From Rhodoferax sp. (GTDB lineage Bacteria; Pseudomonadota; Gammaproteobacteria; Burkholderiales; Burkholderiaceae_C), in the NCBI GenBank assembly GCA_018063505.1, contig JAGPBF010000004.1:1-60383 (forward strand): a DNA stretch of 60,383 nucleotides, in the 5' to 3' direction. Numbering within the stretch: the stretch's first letter is position 1; each line of letters starts with the position of its first letter. Under the pieces are notes generated by a model. It worked only from the letters and a program-made list of their open reading frames with translations, did not search any database and was not told the DNA's origin. The translations under genes and the position numbers were made by a program. Shown here in pieces: positions 50,884-60,383 of the stretch.

Positions 50884-52761
50884 GTGTCCATACCCCAGTC
50901 GTTCATCCAGGAACTCGTCGCTCGCGCCGATGTGGTGGAGATCGTCGGGCGTTATGTCCAGCTCAAGAAAACCGGGGCCAACTTCTCCGGCCTGTGCCCG
51001 TTCCATTCCGAGAAGTCGCCATCGTTCACGGTAAGTCCGAGCAAACAGTTCTACCACTGCTTCGGCTGCGGCAAGAACGGCAATGCCATCGGCTTCCTGA
51101 TGGACCATACCGGCATGGGCTTCATCGAGGCGGTCCAGGACCTGGCCGGGCAATTCGGCATGCAGGTGCCGGAAGAAGACGTCTCGCCCCAGCAGCGTGC
51201 CCGCGCCGCCGAGCAACGCGAGCGGCAGAACACGCTGACCGATGTGCTGGAAAAAGCGGGCGAGGCCTACCGCCGGCACCTCAAGGACACGCCGCGCGTC
51301 ATCGACTACTGCAAGGGCCGGGGCCTGAGCGGAGACATCGCACGGCGTTTCGGTCTGGGTTACGCACCACAGGGCTGGCGCAGCCTGGCCAGCGTGTTCC
51401 CGAACTACGACGATCCGCTGCTGGTTGAAAGCGGGCTGGTGATCCTCAATCAGGAGGATGCCAACGACGAGAAGCGTTACGACCGTTTCCGCGATCGGTT
51501 GATGTTCCCGATCCGCAACGTCAAGGGTGATTGCATCGGTTTTGGTGGCCGGGTGCTGGGTGATGAAAAACCCAAGTACCTGAACTCGCCCGAAACCCCG
51601 GTGTTCAGCAAGGGGCGCGAACTCTATGGCCTGTTCGAGGCCCGCACCGCGCTGCGCGAACAAGGTTTCGTGCTGGTCACCGAAGGCTACATGGATGTCG
51701 TGGCGCTGGCCCAGCTCGGTTTTGCCAACGCAGTGGCCACACTGGGCACTGCCTGCACGCCAGACCATGTGCAGAAGCTGTTCCGCTTTACCGACGCGGT
51801 CGTGTTCAGCTTCGATGGCGACAGCGCCGGCCGGCGTGCGGCGCACAAGGCGCTGGAAGGTGCCCTGCCCTTTGCGACCGACGTGCGCAACGTCAAGTTT
51901 CTGTTCCTGCCGAGCGAACACGACCCGGACAGCTTCATCCGCGCCAATGGCCATGAAGCGTTTGCAAAATGCATCAACGAGGCCGTCCCGCTGAGCCGAT
52001 TTCTGATCGATGCGGCAAGCGAGGGTTGCGATCTGCAAACGGCCGAGGGCCGTTCACTGATGGCCAGCCATGCCCGCCCGATGTGGAGCCAGCTGCCCGA
52101 TGGCGCGCTCAAGCGCCAGCTGCTTGGCGAAATCGCAGCGCTGGTGCAGTTGCCGGCGCTGGATCTGACGGATTTGTGGGGCCCTGCCGACAAACCCGTT
52201 GCCCGGCCGGCCGACAGGCCGCCTCAGGATGCCGGCGCGGACAACCGCAGGCCGGTTTCGTCGTCCTCACCCCATTGGAGCCGATCGCAACCGGTACGGC
52301 GCACAGCTGGACGGGCGATGCCAGCAAGCCGGGCCGACCACGCCGCCCGCATCCTGCTCGGACACATGGGTGCCTGGGACCAGTTCTCGGCCGAGGACCA
52401 CGCCCTGCTGTGCCACCTGCCGCCGCCGCATGGCGACCTGTTCGTCTGGCTTGAGCACGAGTTGCATGAGCGCGGCGTGCAACCCTGGGGCGCGATCCGC
52501 GAGGGGTTGCGCGCGCATCCGGCGGAAGAACTGGCCTTGCGGGTGATGGCAGACCCGCAACTGGCGGCCGTGGACGACCAGCGCGACGCGGTTCAGGAGC
52601 TTCGCAATCTGCTGCAGCGCATGCTTGTCGAACACCTCAAGGGCATGGAAACCCTCGAAATTCAGGCCGCGCAGACCGATCCTCAGGCATTGCAACGTTA
52701 CCGCGAGCTGCAGGCGCGTCGCCTCGCGCTCGAATCGGCCAACCGCTTGCAGCCTCTCTAA
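50884..52761 (+). CDS. dnaG: DNA primase
   Basis: 625 residues from GTG 50884. DnaG makes RNA primers for replication. The CHC2 zinc site is Cys38, His41, Cys59 and Cys62 (GLCPFHSEKSPSF, YHCFGCGKNGN). The RNA polymerase core has FRDRLMFPIRN, GFGGRVLG, the TOPRIM motif VTEGYMDVVALAQ and FSFDGDSAGRRAA with the metal-binding Asp residues. A Pro/Arg-rich linker (about 430-475) precedes the DnaB-interacting C-terminal domain. It lies 262 bp upstream of rpoD, whose own promoter follows. Confidence 0.97.
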   Translation: MSIPQSFIQELVARADVVEIVGRYVQLKKTGANFSGLCPFHSEKSPSFTVSPSKQFYHCFGCGKNGNAIGFLMDHTGMGFIEAVQDLAGQFGMQVPEEDVSPQQRARAAEQRERQNTLTDVLEKAGEAYRRHLKDTPRVIDYCKGRGLSGDIARRFGLGYAPQGWRSLASVFPNYDDPLLVESGLVILNQEDANDEKRYDRFRDRLMFPIRNVKGDCIGFGGRVLGDEKPKYLNSPETPVFSKGRELYGLFEARTALREQGFVLVTEGYMDVVALAQLGFANAVATLGTACTPDHVQKLFRFTDAVVFSFDGDSAGRRAAHKALEGALPFATDVRNVKFLFLPSEHDPDSFIRANGHEAFAKCINEAVPLSRFLIDAASEGCDLQTAEGRSLMASHARPMWSQLPDGALKRQLLGEIAALVQLPALDLTDLWGPADKPVARPADRPPQDAGADNRRPVSSSSPHWSRSQPVRRTAGRAMPASRADHAARILLGHMGAWDQFSAEDHALLCHLPPPHGDLFVWLEHELHERGVQPWGAIREGLRAHPAEELALRVMADPQLAAVDDQRDAVQELRNLLQRMLVEHLKGMETLEIQAAQTDPQALQRYRELQARRLALESANRLQPL

Positions 52762-52785
52762 CAGCCCGAAATCCGGATCCGCGGG

Positions 52786-52815
52786 TTGTCAGATCCGGGT
52801 TTCAATTGGTATAAT
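52786..52815 (+). promoter_or_regulatory. Sigma-70 promoter of rpoD
   Basis: TTGTCA (52786-52791), 18 bp, then TATAAT (52810-52815). Initiation near 52822 would leave a leader of about 200 nt before the rpoD ATG at 53024. That leader has a short open frame (52867-52941, 24 codons, start ATG) without a good ribosome-binding site; nothing else is recognised there. Confidence 0.75.
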
Positions 52816-53023
52816 CCGTTTTTTCCGCGCAAGAGCGACAGCAGCACCTCCGGGCCCGGCCAACCGATGACTACGTTCACGACCGGCCAAACAACCGCAA
52901 GGACTGCACTCCAAATGTTCGCCCAAACACCTTGCCGGTGAATTTCATGCCCCCGCCCCTGCCGTATATGTGTCCTGTTACGGCGCCGGTTTTCTTTGTT
53001 TCTTTGATGCCCAGAGGTTGTTC

Positions 53024-55423
<2,400 letters not shown>

Positions 55424-55443
55424 GCCTCGGTTCTCCGCGCGCC

Positions 55444-55480
55444 AAAGCCGCAGCCCCTGATCGGGTCGCGGCTTTTTCTT
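55444..55480 (+). terminator. Intrinsic terminator of rpoD
   Basis: AAAGCCGC and GCGGCTTT enclose an inner CCC/GGG pair around CTGATC and are followed by TTCTTT. It begins about 20 bases past the rpoD stop. The downstream gene is convergent. Confidence 0.8.
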
Positions 55481-55540
55481 TGCCCTTGCCAGGCCGGCAC
55501 AGTCCCCAAAAGGCAGGTGCGACCGTGGCCGACTGCGCCC

Positions 55541-56707
55541 TCAGCGAGTCAGCGCCAGCATCTCTGCAAACAGGTCGGCCTTGCCCTCGAAACCGATGCC
55601 CGGCAGCGGCGGCAAGGTCACATACCCGTTCTCCACCCGCACCCCGTCCGGGAATCCGCCGTAGGGCTGAAACAGGTCCGGGTACGACTCGTTGCCGCCC
55701 AGCCCCAGTCCCGCGGCGATGGCCAGCGACATCTGGTGCCCACCGTGCGGCACGCAGCGACGGGGTGACCAGCCATAGTCCTTGAGCATGTCCAGCGTGC
55801 GCAGGTATTCGACCAGGCCATAACTGAGAGCGCAGTCGAACTGCAGCCAATCGCGGTCGGGCCGCATGCCGCCGTAGCGGATCAGGTTGCGGGCATCCTG
55901 CATCGAGAACAGGTTCTCGCCGGTCGCCAGGCTGCCCGCATAGGATTCGCCCAGCCGTGCCTGCAATTCGTAGTCCAGCGGGTCGCCAGCTTCCTCGTAC
56001 CAGAACAGCGGGTAGTCTGCCATCGCCTTGCCATAGGCCAGAGCCGTTGGCAGGTCGAAGCGGCCATTGGCATCCACCGCCAACTGCTGGCCCGGCTGCA
56101 GCATGGCAAGCACCGTCTCGATGCGTTTCATGTCCTGTGCCAGCGGCGCACCACCGATCTTCATCTTGACGACCGAATAACCGCGCTCCAGGTAGCTGGC
56201 CATTTCGCCGCGCAGCCCGTCGAGCCCCTTGCCGGGATGGTAGTAGCCGCCAGCCGCATAGACGAACACCCGGGGGTCCGCCTTGCCGTTGCCGTAACGC
56301 CGTGCCAGCAAGTCGTGCAGCGGCTGGCCGGCGATCTTGGCCACGGCATCCCATACCGCCATGTCGATGGTGCCCACCGCGACCGAACGCTCGCCATGCC
56401 CACCAGGCTTTTCGTTGTGCATCATGCAGGCCCAGATCTTGTGCGGATCCAGGTTCTCGCCGCTGTCGTCAAGCAGACTCGCCGGGTCGGCATCCAGCAC
56501 CCGGGGCCTGAATCGCTCGCGGATAAGGCTGCCCTGGCCGTAACGGCCGTTCGAGTTGAATCCGTAACCGATCACCGGCTTGCCGTCGCGTACGACGTCG
56601 GTGACAACCGCCACCAGGCTGAGCGTCATCTTCGAGAAGTCGATGAATGCATTGCGGATGTTGGAGCTGATGGGACGGGTGGATTCGACGACGTCGACGA
56701 TGTGCAT
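55541..56707 (-). CDS. tarD: D(-)-tartrate dehydratase (enolase superfamily)
   Basis: 388 residues from ATG 56707, with AAGGAG nine bases upstream. TarD dehydrates D-tartrate to oxaloacetate. The sequence matches my recollection of the Bradyrhizobium enzyme nearly block for block: PISSNIRNAFIDFSKMT, GYGFNSNGRYGQG, HNEKPGGHGERSVAVGT, then the catalytic KMK (Lys181, Lys183), VDANGRF (Asp212), EE near 238-239, TGENLFS (Glu264) and the general acid/base His321 in VPHGGHQMSLAIAAG. Relative spacing agrees with the mandelate-racemase subgroup. A reading to 56950 adds non-family residues. It overlaps nothing and lies 98 bp downstream of the phosphatase gene. Confidence 0.92.
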   Translation of the reverse strand: MHIVDVVESTRPISSNIRNAFIDFSKMTLSLVAVVTDVVRDGKPVIGYGFNSNGRYGQGSLIRERFRPRVLDADPASLLDDSGENLDPHKIWACMMHNEKPGGHGERSVAVGTIDMAVWDAVAKIAGQPLHDLLARRYGNGKADPRVFVYAAGGYYHPGKGLDGLRGEMASYLERGYSVVKMKIGGAPLAQDMKRIETVLAMLQPGQQLAVDANGRFDLPTALAYGKAMADYPLFWYEEAGDPLDYELQARLGESYAGSLATGENLFSMQDARNLIRYGGMRPDRDWLQFDCALSYGLVEYLRTLDMLKDYGWSPRRCVPHGGHQMSLAIAAGLGLGGNESYPDLFQPYGGFPDGVRVENGYVTLPPLPGIGFEGKADLFAEMLALTR

Positions 56708-56805
56708 GAGGTACTCTCCTTGTGCAGGTGTGATTGACAAACCGGCGTCGCGACACGGTGCGGATGCACTTTGCCTGCGGCGACTTGTCGCCTGCACACC
56801 AGGTT

Positions 56806-57549
56806 TCAGCGTTCCAGATACAGACTCTGTAGCCTGGCGCGCTGCGAGGGTCCGATACCCAGTGCCGACGCCAGGTAGCTGTCCAGATCGCCATGCTGCG
56901 CCTGGACTGTCTCCAGCGCCGCCTCCAAAAAGCAGGGCTGTACCCGCCACAACACGTCGAGCACTTCCTGCGACGCAAAGCCACTGGCAGCGGCTGGCTG
57001 GCGATAGAAGTCATTGGTCAGCAGGTAGTCCTGCATCACCACGGTCTGCGGCACGCCCAGTGCCGAGAGAATCAGCGCGGCGGCAAAACCTGTGCGGTCC
57101 TTGCCTGCAGTGCAATGGAACACCAGTGGCGCGTCGTCGTCCAGAAGATGACCGAACAACTCGGCGAAACGCGGCGAGTTGTGCAACACGAAATCGCGGT
57201 AGGTCTGCTCCATCAAGGCCAGGGTGGACTGCGGTGTCAAGGCCTTGCCCTGCGCCAGCAGCGCCTGCATGCCCTGCACCACCGTGGGCTCGATCGACAA
57301 GGCATGCACCGCAACACCGGGTATTGCACAACCGCGCGGCTGCCGCTCCTCCTGGCCGCGGAAATCACAGACCCGCGCCAGTCGCAGCTCCGACAGACTG
57401 GCCAGATCCTGCGCAGTCAGATCACCCAGATGGTCGGAGCGGAACAGCTTGCGCCAGCGCACGGTGCGCCCGTCTGCGCCGCCATAGCCGCCAAGATCCC
57501 GGAAGTTGGAGGCGCCGGACAGATTCAGGTTTCGGATAGGTGTTGCCAT
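56806..57549 (-). CDS. Tyrosine-type protein/lipid phosphatase (Y_phosphatase3-like)
   Basis: About 247 residues. The N-terminus (NLSGASNFRDLGGY) and the Cys-based P-loop HCTAGKDRTGFAAALIL define the bacterial tyrosine phosphatase family related to MptpB, which can act on phosphotyrosine and phosphoinositides. FRSDHLGDLTAQDL and the DFRGQEERQ block are the usual upstream features. The start is uncertain between ATG 57549 and ATG 57558; neither has a clear ribosome-binding site. It is transcribed toward tarD and divergently from the EamA transporter. Confidence 0.88.
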   Translation of the reverse strand: MATPIRNLNLSGASNFRDLGGYGGADGRTVRWRKLFRSDHLGDLTAQDLASLSELRLARVCDFRGQEERQPRGCAIPGVAVHALSIEPTVVQGMQALLAQGKALTPQSTLALMEQTYRDFVLHNSPRFAELFGHLLDDDAPLVFHCTAGKDRTGFAAALILSALGVPQTVVMQDYLLTNDFYRQPAAASGFASQEVLDVLWRVQPCFLEAALETVQAQHGDLDSYLASALGIGPSQRARLQSLYLER

Positions 57550-57639
57550 GGGTGGCATGTTAGTGGACCGCACGCGCTGGCGCGGAACCTGCGCGACAAG
57601 CCCTCTGGGATCAACGGCCAGACGTTACCATCGGCACCC

Positions 57640-58530
57640 ATGCAACTACTGCCGGCCCAGGCCAACCATCGCGGCATCGTCGCCATGTCGCTCGCCATGA
57701 GCCTTTTCATCGCCAACGATGCGCTGGTCAAGTATGTCAGCGCCTCGCTGCCAGCAGCACAGCTGGTATTCATCCGCGGCCTGTTCGCCACCAGCGTATT
57801 GTTGCTGGCGGCCATCGCCACCGGCGCGCTGCGGCCGGCCATCGCCACTACCGCATGGCAGCAACTGACCCAACGACCGGTGCTGCTGCGCGCCGGCCTC
57901 GACGCTATCGCAACAATGGCCTATCTGAGCGCATTGTTCCAGCTGCCGATTGCCAATGCCTCCGCCATCAACCTCGCCGCGCCGACGTTCATCGCCCTTT
58001 ACGCGGCAATGGTGTGGAAGGAGCGGGTGCAGGCGGCGCGTTGGGTCGCGATCGGCGCCGGTTTTGCCGGCGTCTTGCTGATCGTGCAGCCGGCAGCCGA
58101 CGGCTTCAATGCCTGGAGCCTGGTGTGCCTGTTTGCCACCGTGCTGCAGGCGGCGCGCGACCTGGTCACGCGCCGCATCGCACTGGCCGTGCCATCGATC
58201 CTGATCACGCTGGCCACTTCCTGCGCCGTCGTTCTGCTGACCGGGCCGCTGAGCCTGATCCAGGGCTGGGCGCCGATCGAGCAGCGGCACCTGGCGCTGC
58301 TGGCCACCGCCAGTCTGTTCCTCAGCGCCGCCTATTTTCTGGTGATCGTCGCCATGCGCACCGGCGATATGAGCCTGATTGCACCGTTCCGGTATTCCAG
58401 CCTGTTGTTTGCGCTACTGATTGGCTGGCTGGTCTGGAACGACATCCCCAATCTGTTGTCCTGGGCCGGCATCACACTGATCGTGCTGGCCGGACTGGCC
58501 ATGCTGCACATCGGCCGGCCAGCGCGCTGA
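57640..58530 (+). CDS. EamA/DMT-superfamily transporter
   Basis: 296 residues from ATG 57640 with about ten hydrophobic spans arranged as two EamA repeats; the first repeat starts HRGIVAMSLAMSLFIANDALVKYVS and ends VGAGFAGVLLIVQP-like IAIGAGFAGVLLIVQP, the second ends LLSWAGITLIVLAGLAMLH. The ATG is preceded only weakly by a ribosome-binding site. DMT proteins export or import small metabolites; the position between tarD/phosphatase and ltnD/otnK makes a C4 acid-sugar or precursor cargo a guess. A much longer reading from 56893 is a shadow of the phosphatase gene. Confidence 0.88.
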   Translation: MQLLPAQANHRGIVAMSLAMSLFIANDALVKYVSASLPAAQLVFIRGLFATSVLLLAAIATGALRPAIATTAWQQLTQRPVLLRAGLDAIATMAYLSALFQLPIANASAINLAAPTFIALYAAMVWKERVQAARWVAIGAGFAGVLLIVQPAADGFNAWSLVCLFATVLQAARDLVTRRIALAVPSILITLATSCAVVLLTGPLSLIQGWAPIEQRHLALLATASLFLSAAYFLVIVAMRTGDMSLIAPFRYSSLLFALLIGWLVWNDIPNLLSWAGITLIVLAGLAMLHIGRPAR

Positions 58531-58661
58531 ACATGCACACTTCCGTGCACCCGGCCGGTGAGCGACAATTTCACGCACGCCCATGGGCCGGCCCGCCGCC
58601 GATGCGACGATCGCACCCGGATCCCGGCGTCGTAGCCACCCATCATTGAACGGAGAGTGTC

Positions 58662-59561
58662 ATGCAAACTGCGGTCGGAGTGATAGGCCTGGGTGCCATG
58701 GGCAAGGGCATGGCCCAGTCATTGCGCCGTGCGGGTCATGCGGTGCGCGTATTCGACGTACGCAGCGAACTGGTCGAGGACTTTGCCAGGGATGGCGGCA
58801 TCGCCTGCGCGTCGGTGGCCGCGCTGGCCTCGGCCTGCGACGTTGTCGTCTCGGTGGTGGTCAATGCCGCGCAGACCGAGGACGTGCTGTTCGGCTCCGG
58901 CGGCGGCGCCGCAGCCATGAAAAAGGGCGCGGTGTTCGTGATGTGTTCGACGGTGGATCCCCATTGGTCGATCACACTGGAAACGCGCCTGGCCGAACTG
59001 GGACTGCTCTACCTCGACGCGCCGATCTCCGGTGGTGCCGCCAGGGCGGCCAGCGGCGAGATGACGATGATGACCTCGGGCGCAGCGGCAGCATATGCCA
59101 AGGCCGATCCGGTGCTCGACGCGATGGCCGCGAAGGTGTACCGGCTGGGCAACAGCGCCGGCGCCGGCAGCAAGGTCAAGATCATCAACCAGTTGCTGGC
59201 CGGCGTTCACATCGCTGCGGCAGCGGAAGCCATGGCGCTGGGGCTGCGCGAAGGCGTGGATGCAGCCGCCCTGTACGAGGTCATCACGCACAGCGCCGGC
59301 AACAGCTGGATGTTCGAGAACCGGATGGCCCATGTGCTGGCTGCGGACTACACGCCCTTGTCGGCAGTGGACATCTTCGTCAAGGATCTGGGCATCGTGC
59401 TCGACATGGCGCGCTCCAGCAAGTTCCCGTTGCCACTGTCATCCACTGCGCACCAGATGTTCATGCAGGCATCGACAGCCGGCTTTGCGCGCGAAGACGA
59501 CAGCGCCGTGATCAAGATCTTCCCAGGTATCGAATTGCCGGACGGAAAAACTGCCAGATAG
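58662..59561 (+). CDS. ltnD: L-threonate dehydrogenase-like (LtnD family)
   Basis: 299 residues, with CGGAG upstream of ATG 58662. It belongs to the beta-hydroxyacid dehydrogenases: cofactor loop GVIGLGAMGKGMAQSL, FDVRSE after strand two (NAD+), DAPISGGAARAASGE at the substrate loop and the catalytic Lys in GSKVKIINQLLAG. The run VDIFVKDLGIVLDMA and adjacency to an OtnK-type kinase point to LtnD, which oxidises L-threonate to 2-oxo-tetronate in the pathway that ends in dihydroxyacetone phosphate. LtnD versus another C4 acid dehydrogenase cannot be decided from this window. Confidence 0.85.
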   Translation: MQTAVGVIGLGAMGKGMAQSLRRAGHAVRVFDVRSELVEDFARDGGIACASVAALASACDVVVSVVVNAAQTEDVLFGSGGGAAAMKKGAVFVMCSTVDPHWSITLETRLAELGLLYLDAPISGGAARAASGEMTMMTSGAAAAYAKADPVLDAMAAKVYRLGNSAGAGSKVKIINQLLAGVHIAAAAEAMALGLREGVDAAALYEVITHSAGNSWMFENRMAHVLAADYTPLSAVDIFVKDLGIVLDMARSSKFPLPLSSTAHQMFMQASTAGFAREDDSAVIKIFPGIELPDGKTAR

Positions 59562-59610
59562 ATACAGACACCTTTTCCCATCACCCTTCTTCACCCGACT
59601 TCGAAACACC

Positions 59611-60383
59611 ATGGCAAGCACACTTCTGGGCTGCATTGCAGACGACTTTACCGGTGCCACAGACCTGGCCAACAACCTGGTGCGCGCGGGCATGCGCACG
59701 ATGCAGACCATCGGCGTACCGCAAGCGCCATTGGACGCCGACATCGACGCAGTGGTCGTCGCACTGAAATCACGCACCATTGCACCGGACGAGGCCGTGG
59801 CGCAATCGCTGGAGGCATTGCGCTGGTTGCAGGCGCAAGGTGTGCAGCAGATCTATTTCAAGTACTGCTCCACCTTCGATAGCACGGCGCAAGGCAACAT
59901 CGGACCGGTGACCGAGGCACTGATGGACGCCTTGAAGACCGGGTTCACGATTGCCACGCCGGCGTTTCCGGACAACAAGCGCAGCGTGTTCAAGGGTTAC
60001 CTGTTTGTCGGCGACGTTTTGCTGAGCGAGAGCGGCATGCAGAACCATCCGCTGACGCCGATGGGCGACGCCAACCTGGTGCGGGTGATGCAGGCGCAGA
60101 CCCGGCGAAAGGTCGGACTGATCGACTACAGCGCTGTTGCGCAAAGTGCGGACGCCGTCCAGAGCCGTATCACCGAACTGCAGGCGCAAGGCTTCGGCGT
60201 GGCCATCGTCGACGCCGTCACCAACGACGATCTGCTGCGCCTGGGCCCGGCACTCAAAGGCATGCCCCTGGTCACGGCCGGCTCCGGCGTGGCGATCGGC
60301 CTGCCGCAGAACTTCGGCATCCAGCCCTCGCTGCAGGCCAGTGCCCTGCCCCCGGCCACCGGGCTGCAAGCCGTGGTATCGGG
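59611..60383 (+). CDS. otnK: 3-oxo-tetronate kinase (OtnK family), cut by window edge
   Basis: The first 257 residues of an expected ~420. OtnK-type (DUF1537) kinases phosphorylate four-carbon acid sugars. The N-terminal domain has LLGCIADDFTGATDLANNLVRAGMRT, YFKYCSTFDSTAQGNIGPV, TPAFPDNKRSVFKGYLFVGDVLLSESGM and HPLTPMGDANLVRVMQAQT, which are the substrate-binding blocks. The ATP-binding C-terminal domain starts near the window end (LVTAGSGVAIGLP). It follows ltnD by 49 bp. OtnI isomerase and OtnC decarboxylase genes, which complete this pathway in other bacteria, would be expected just beyond the window. Confidence 0.9.
   Translation, partial: MASTLLGCIADDFTGATDLANNLVRAGMRTMQTIGVPQAPLDADIDAVVVALKSRTIAPDEAVAQSLEALRWLQAQGVQQIYFKYCSTFDSTAQGNIGPVTEALMDALKTGFTIATPAFPDNKRSVFKGYLFVGDVLLSESGMQNHPLTPMGDANLVRVMQAQTRRKVGLIDYSAVAQSADAVQSRITELQAQGFGVAIVDAVTNDDLLRLGPALKGMPLVTAGSGVAIGLPQNFGIQPSLQASALPPATGLQAVVS

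Overview
The window is a high-GC chromosomal segment whose gene order is that of a betaproteobacterium of the order Burkholderiales. The diagnostic blocks are glmM-folP-ftsH-rlmE with greA-carB-carA, the rpsB-tsf-pyrH-frr-uppS-cdsA-dxr-rseP-bamA-skp-lpxD-fabZ-lpxA-lpxB-rnhB operon, and a dnaG-rpoD pair in which RpoD carries a long Lys/Ala-rich N-terminal tail. A PhaR-type regulator indicates polyhydroxyalkanoate storage. I cannot name the genus. No integrase, transposase, plasmid function or CRISPR array is visible, so this looks like core chromosome with a few accessory catabolic genes.

Layout. 1-5.5 kb: a truncated EAL-CBS-GGDEF protein, an uncharacterised GTPase/membrane pair (DUF3482/DUF2868) and a ModA-like binding protein, all on the minus strand. 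5.7-12.5 kb: a 3-hydroxyisobutyrate dehydrogenase-type oxidoreductase (+), then GNAT, glmM, folP, ftsH and rlmE (all -). 12.5-18.4 kb: yhbY (+), then DUF4149, greA, carB and carA (-). 18.5-33.7 kb: one long minus-strand run, transcribed from rpsB at the right to a SpoU methyltransferase at the left. It covers translation factors (rpsB, tsf, frr), UMP kinase, undecaprenyl diphosphate and phospholipid precursors (uppS, cdsA), MEP isoprenoid synthesis (dxr), envelope proteolysis (rseP), outer-membrane assembly (bamA, skp) and lipid A synthesis (lpxD, fabZ, lpxA, lpxB).

33.9-39.8 kb: amidase, DadA-like FAD oxidoreductase, metallo-beta-lactamase-fold protein and Nnr repair enzyme (+), then an SDR (-). 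39.9-44.7 kb: RNase R (-), tRNA-Leu(CAG) (+) starting just upstream of the rnr start region, rimO, phaR and tRNA-Val(GAC) (-). 44.8-50.8 kb: SDR, VOC and gamma-glutamyltransferase genes (+), an acyl-CoA ligase (-) and a divergent Ldh-family oxidoreductase (+). 50.9-55.4 kb: dnaG and rpoD (+). 55.5 kb to the end: a small catabolic locus with D(-)-tartrate dehydratase and a tyrosine-type phosphatase (-), an EamA transporter, an LtnD-type dehydrogenase and a truncated OtnK-type kinase (+), consistent with use of C4 sugar acids.

Regulatory signals readable by eye include a sigma-32-like promoter before ftsH, a near-consensus sigma-70 promoter with a ~200-nt leader before rpoD, leaders before carA and rpsB, an intrinsic terminator between rpsB and tsf, and tandem hairpins after tRNA-Leu. 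The best leads are the DUF3482/DUF2868 pair, the tartrate/tetronate locus, and an rnr gene with no N-terminal helix-turn-helix and no ATG or GTG start between the tRNA and its first domain. No database search was run; all family names rest on reading motifs.
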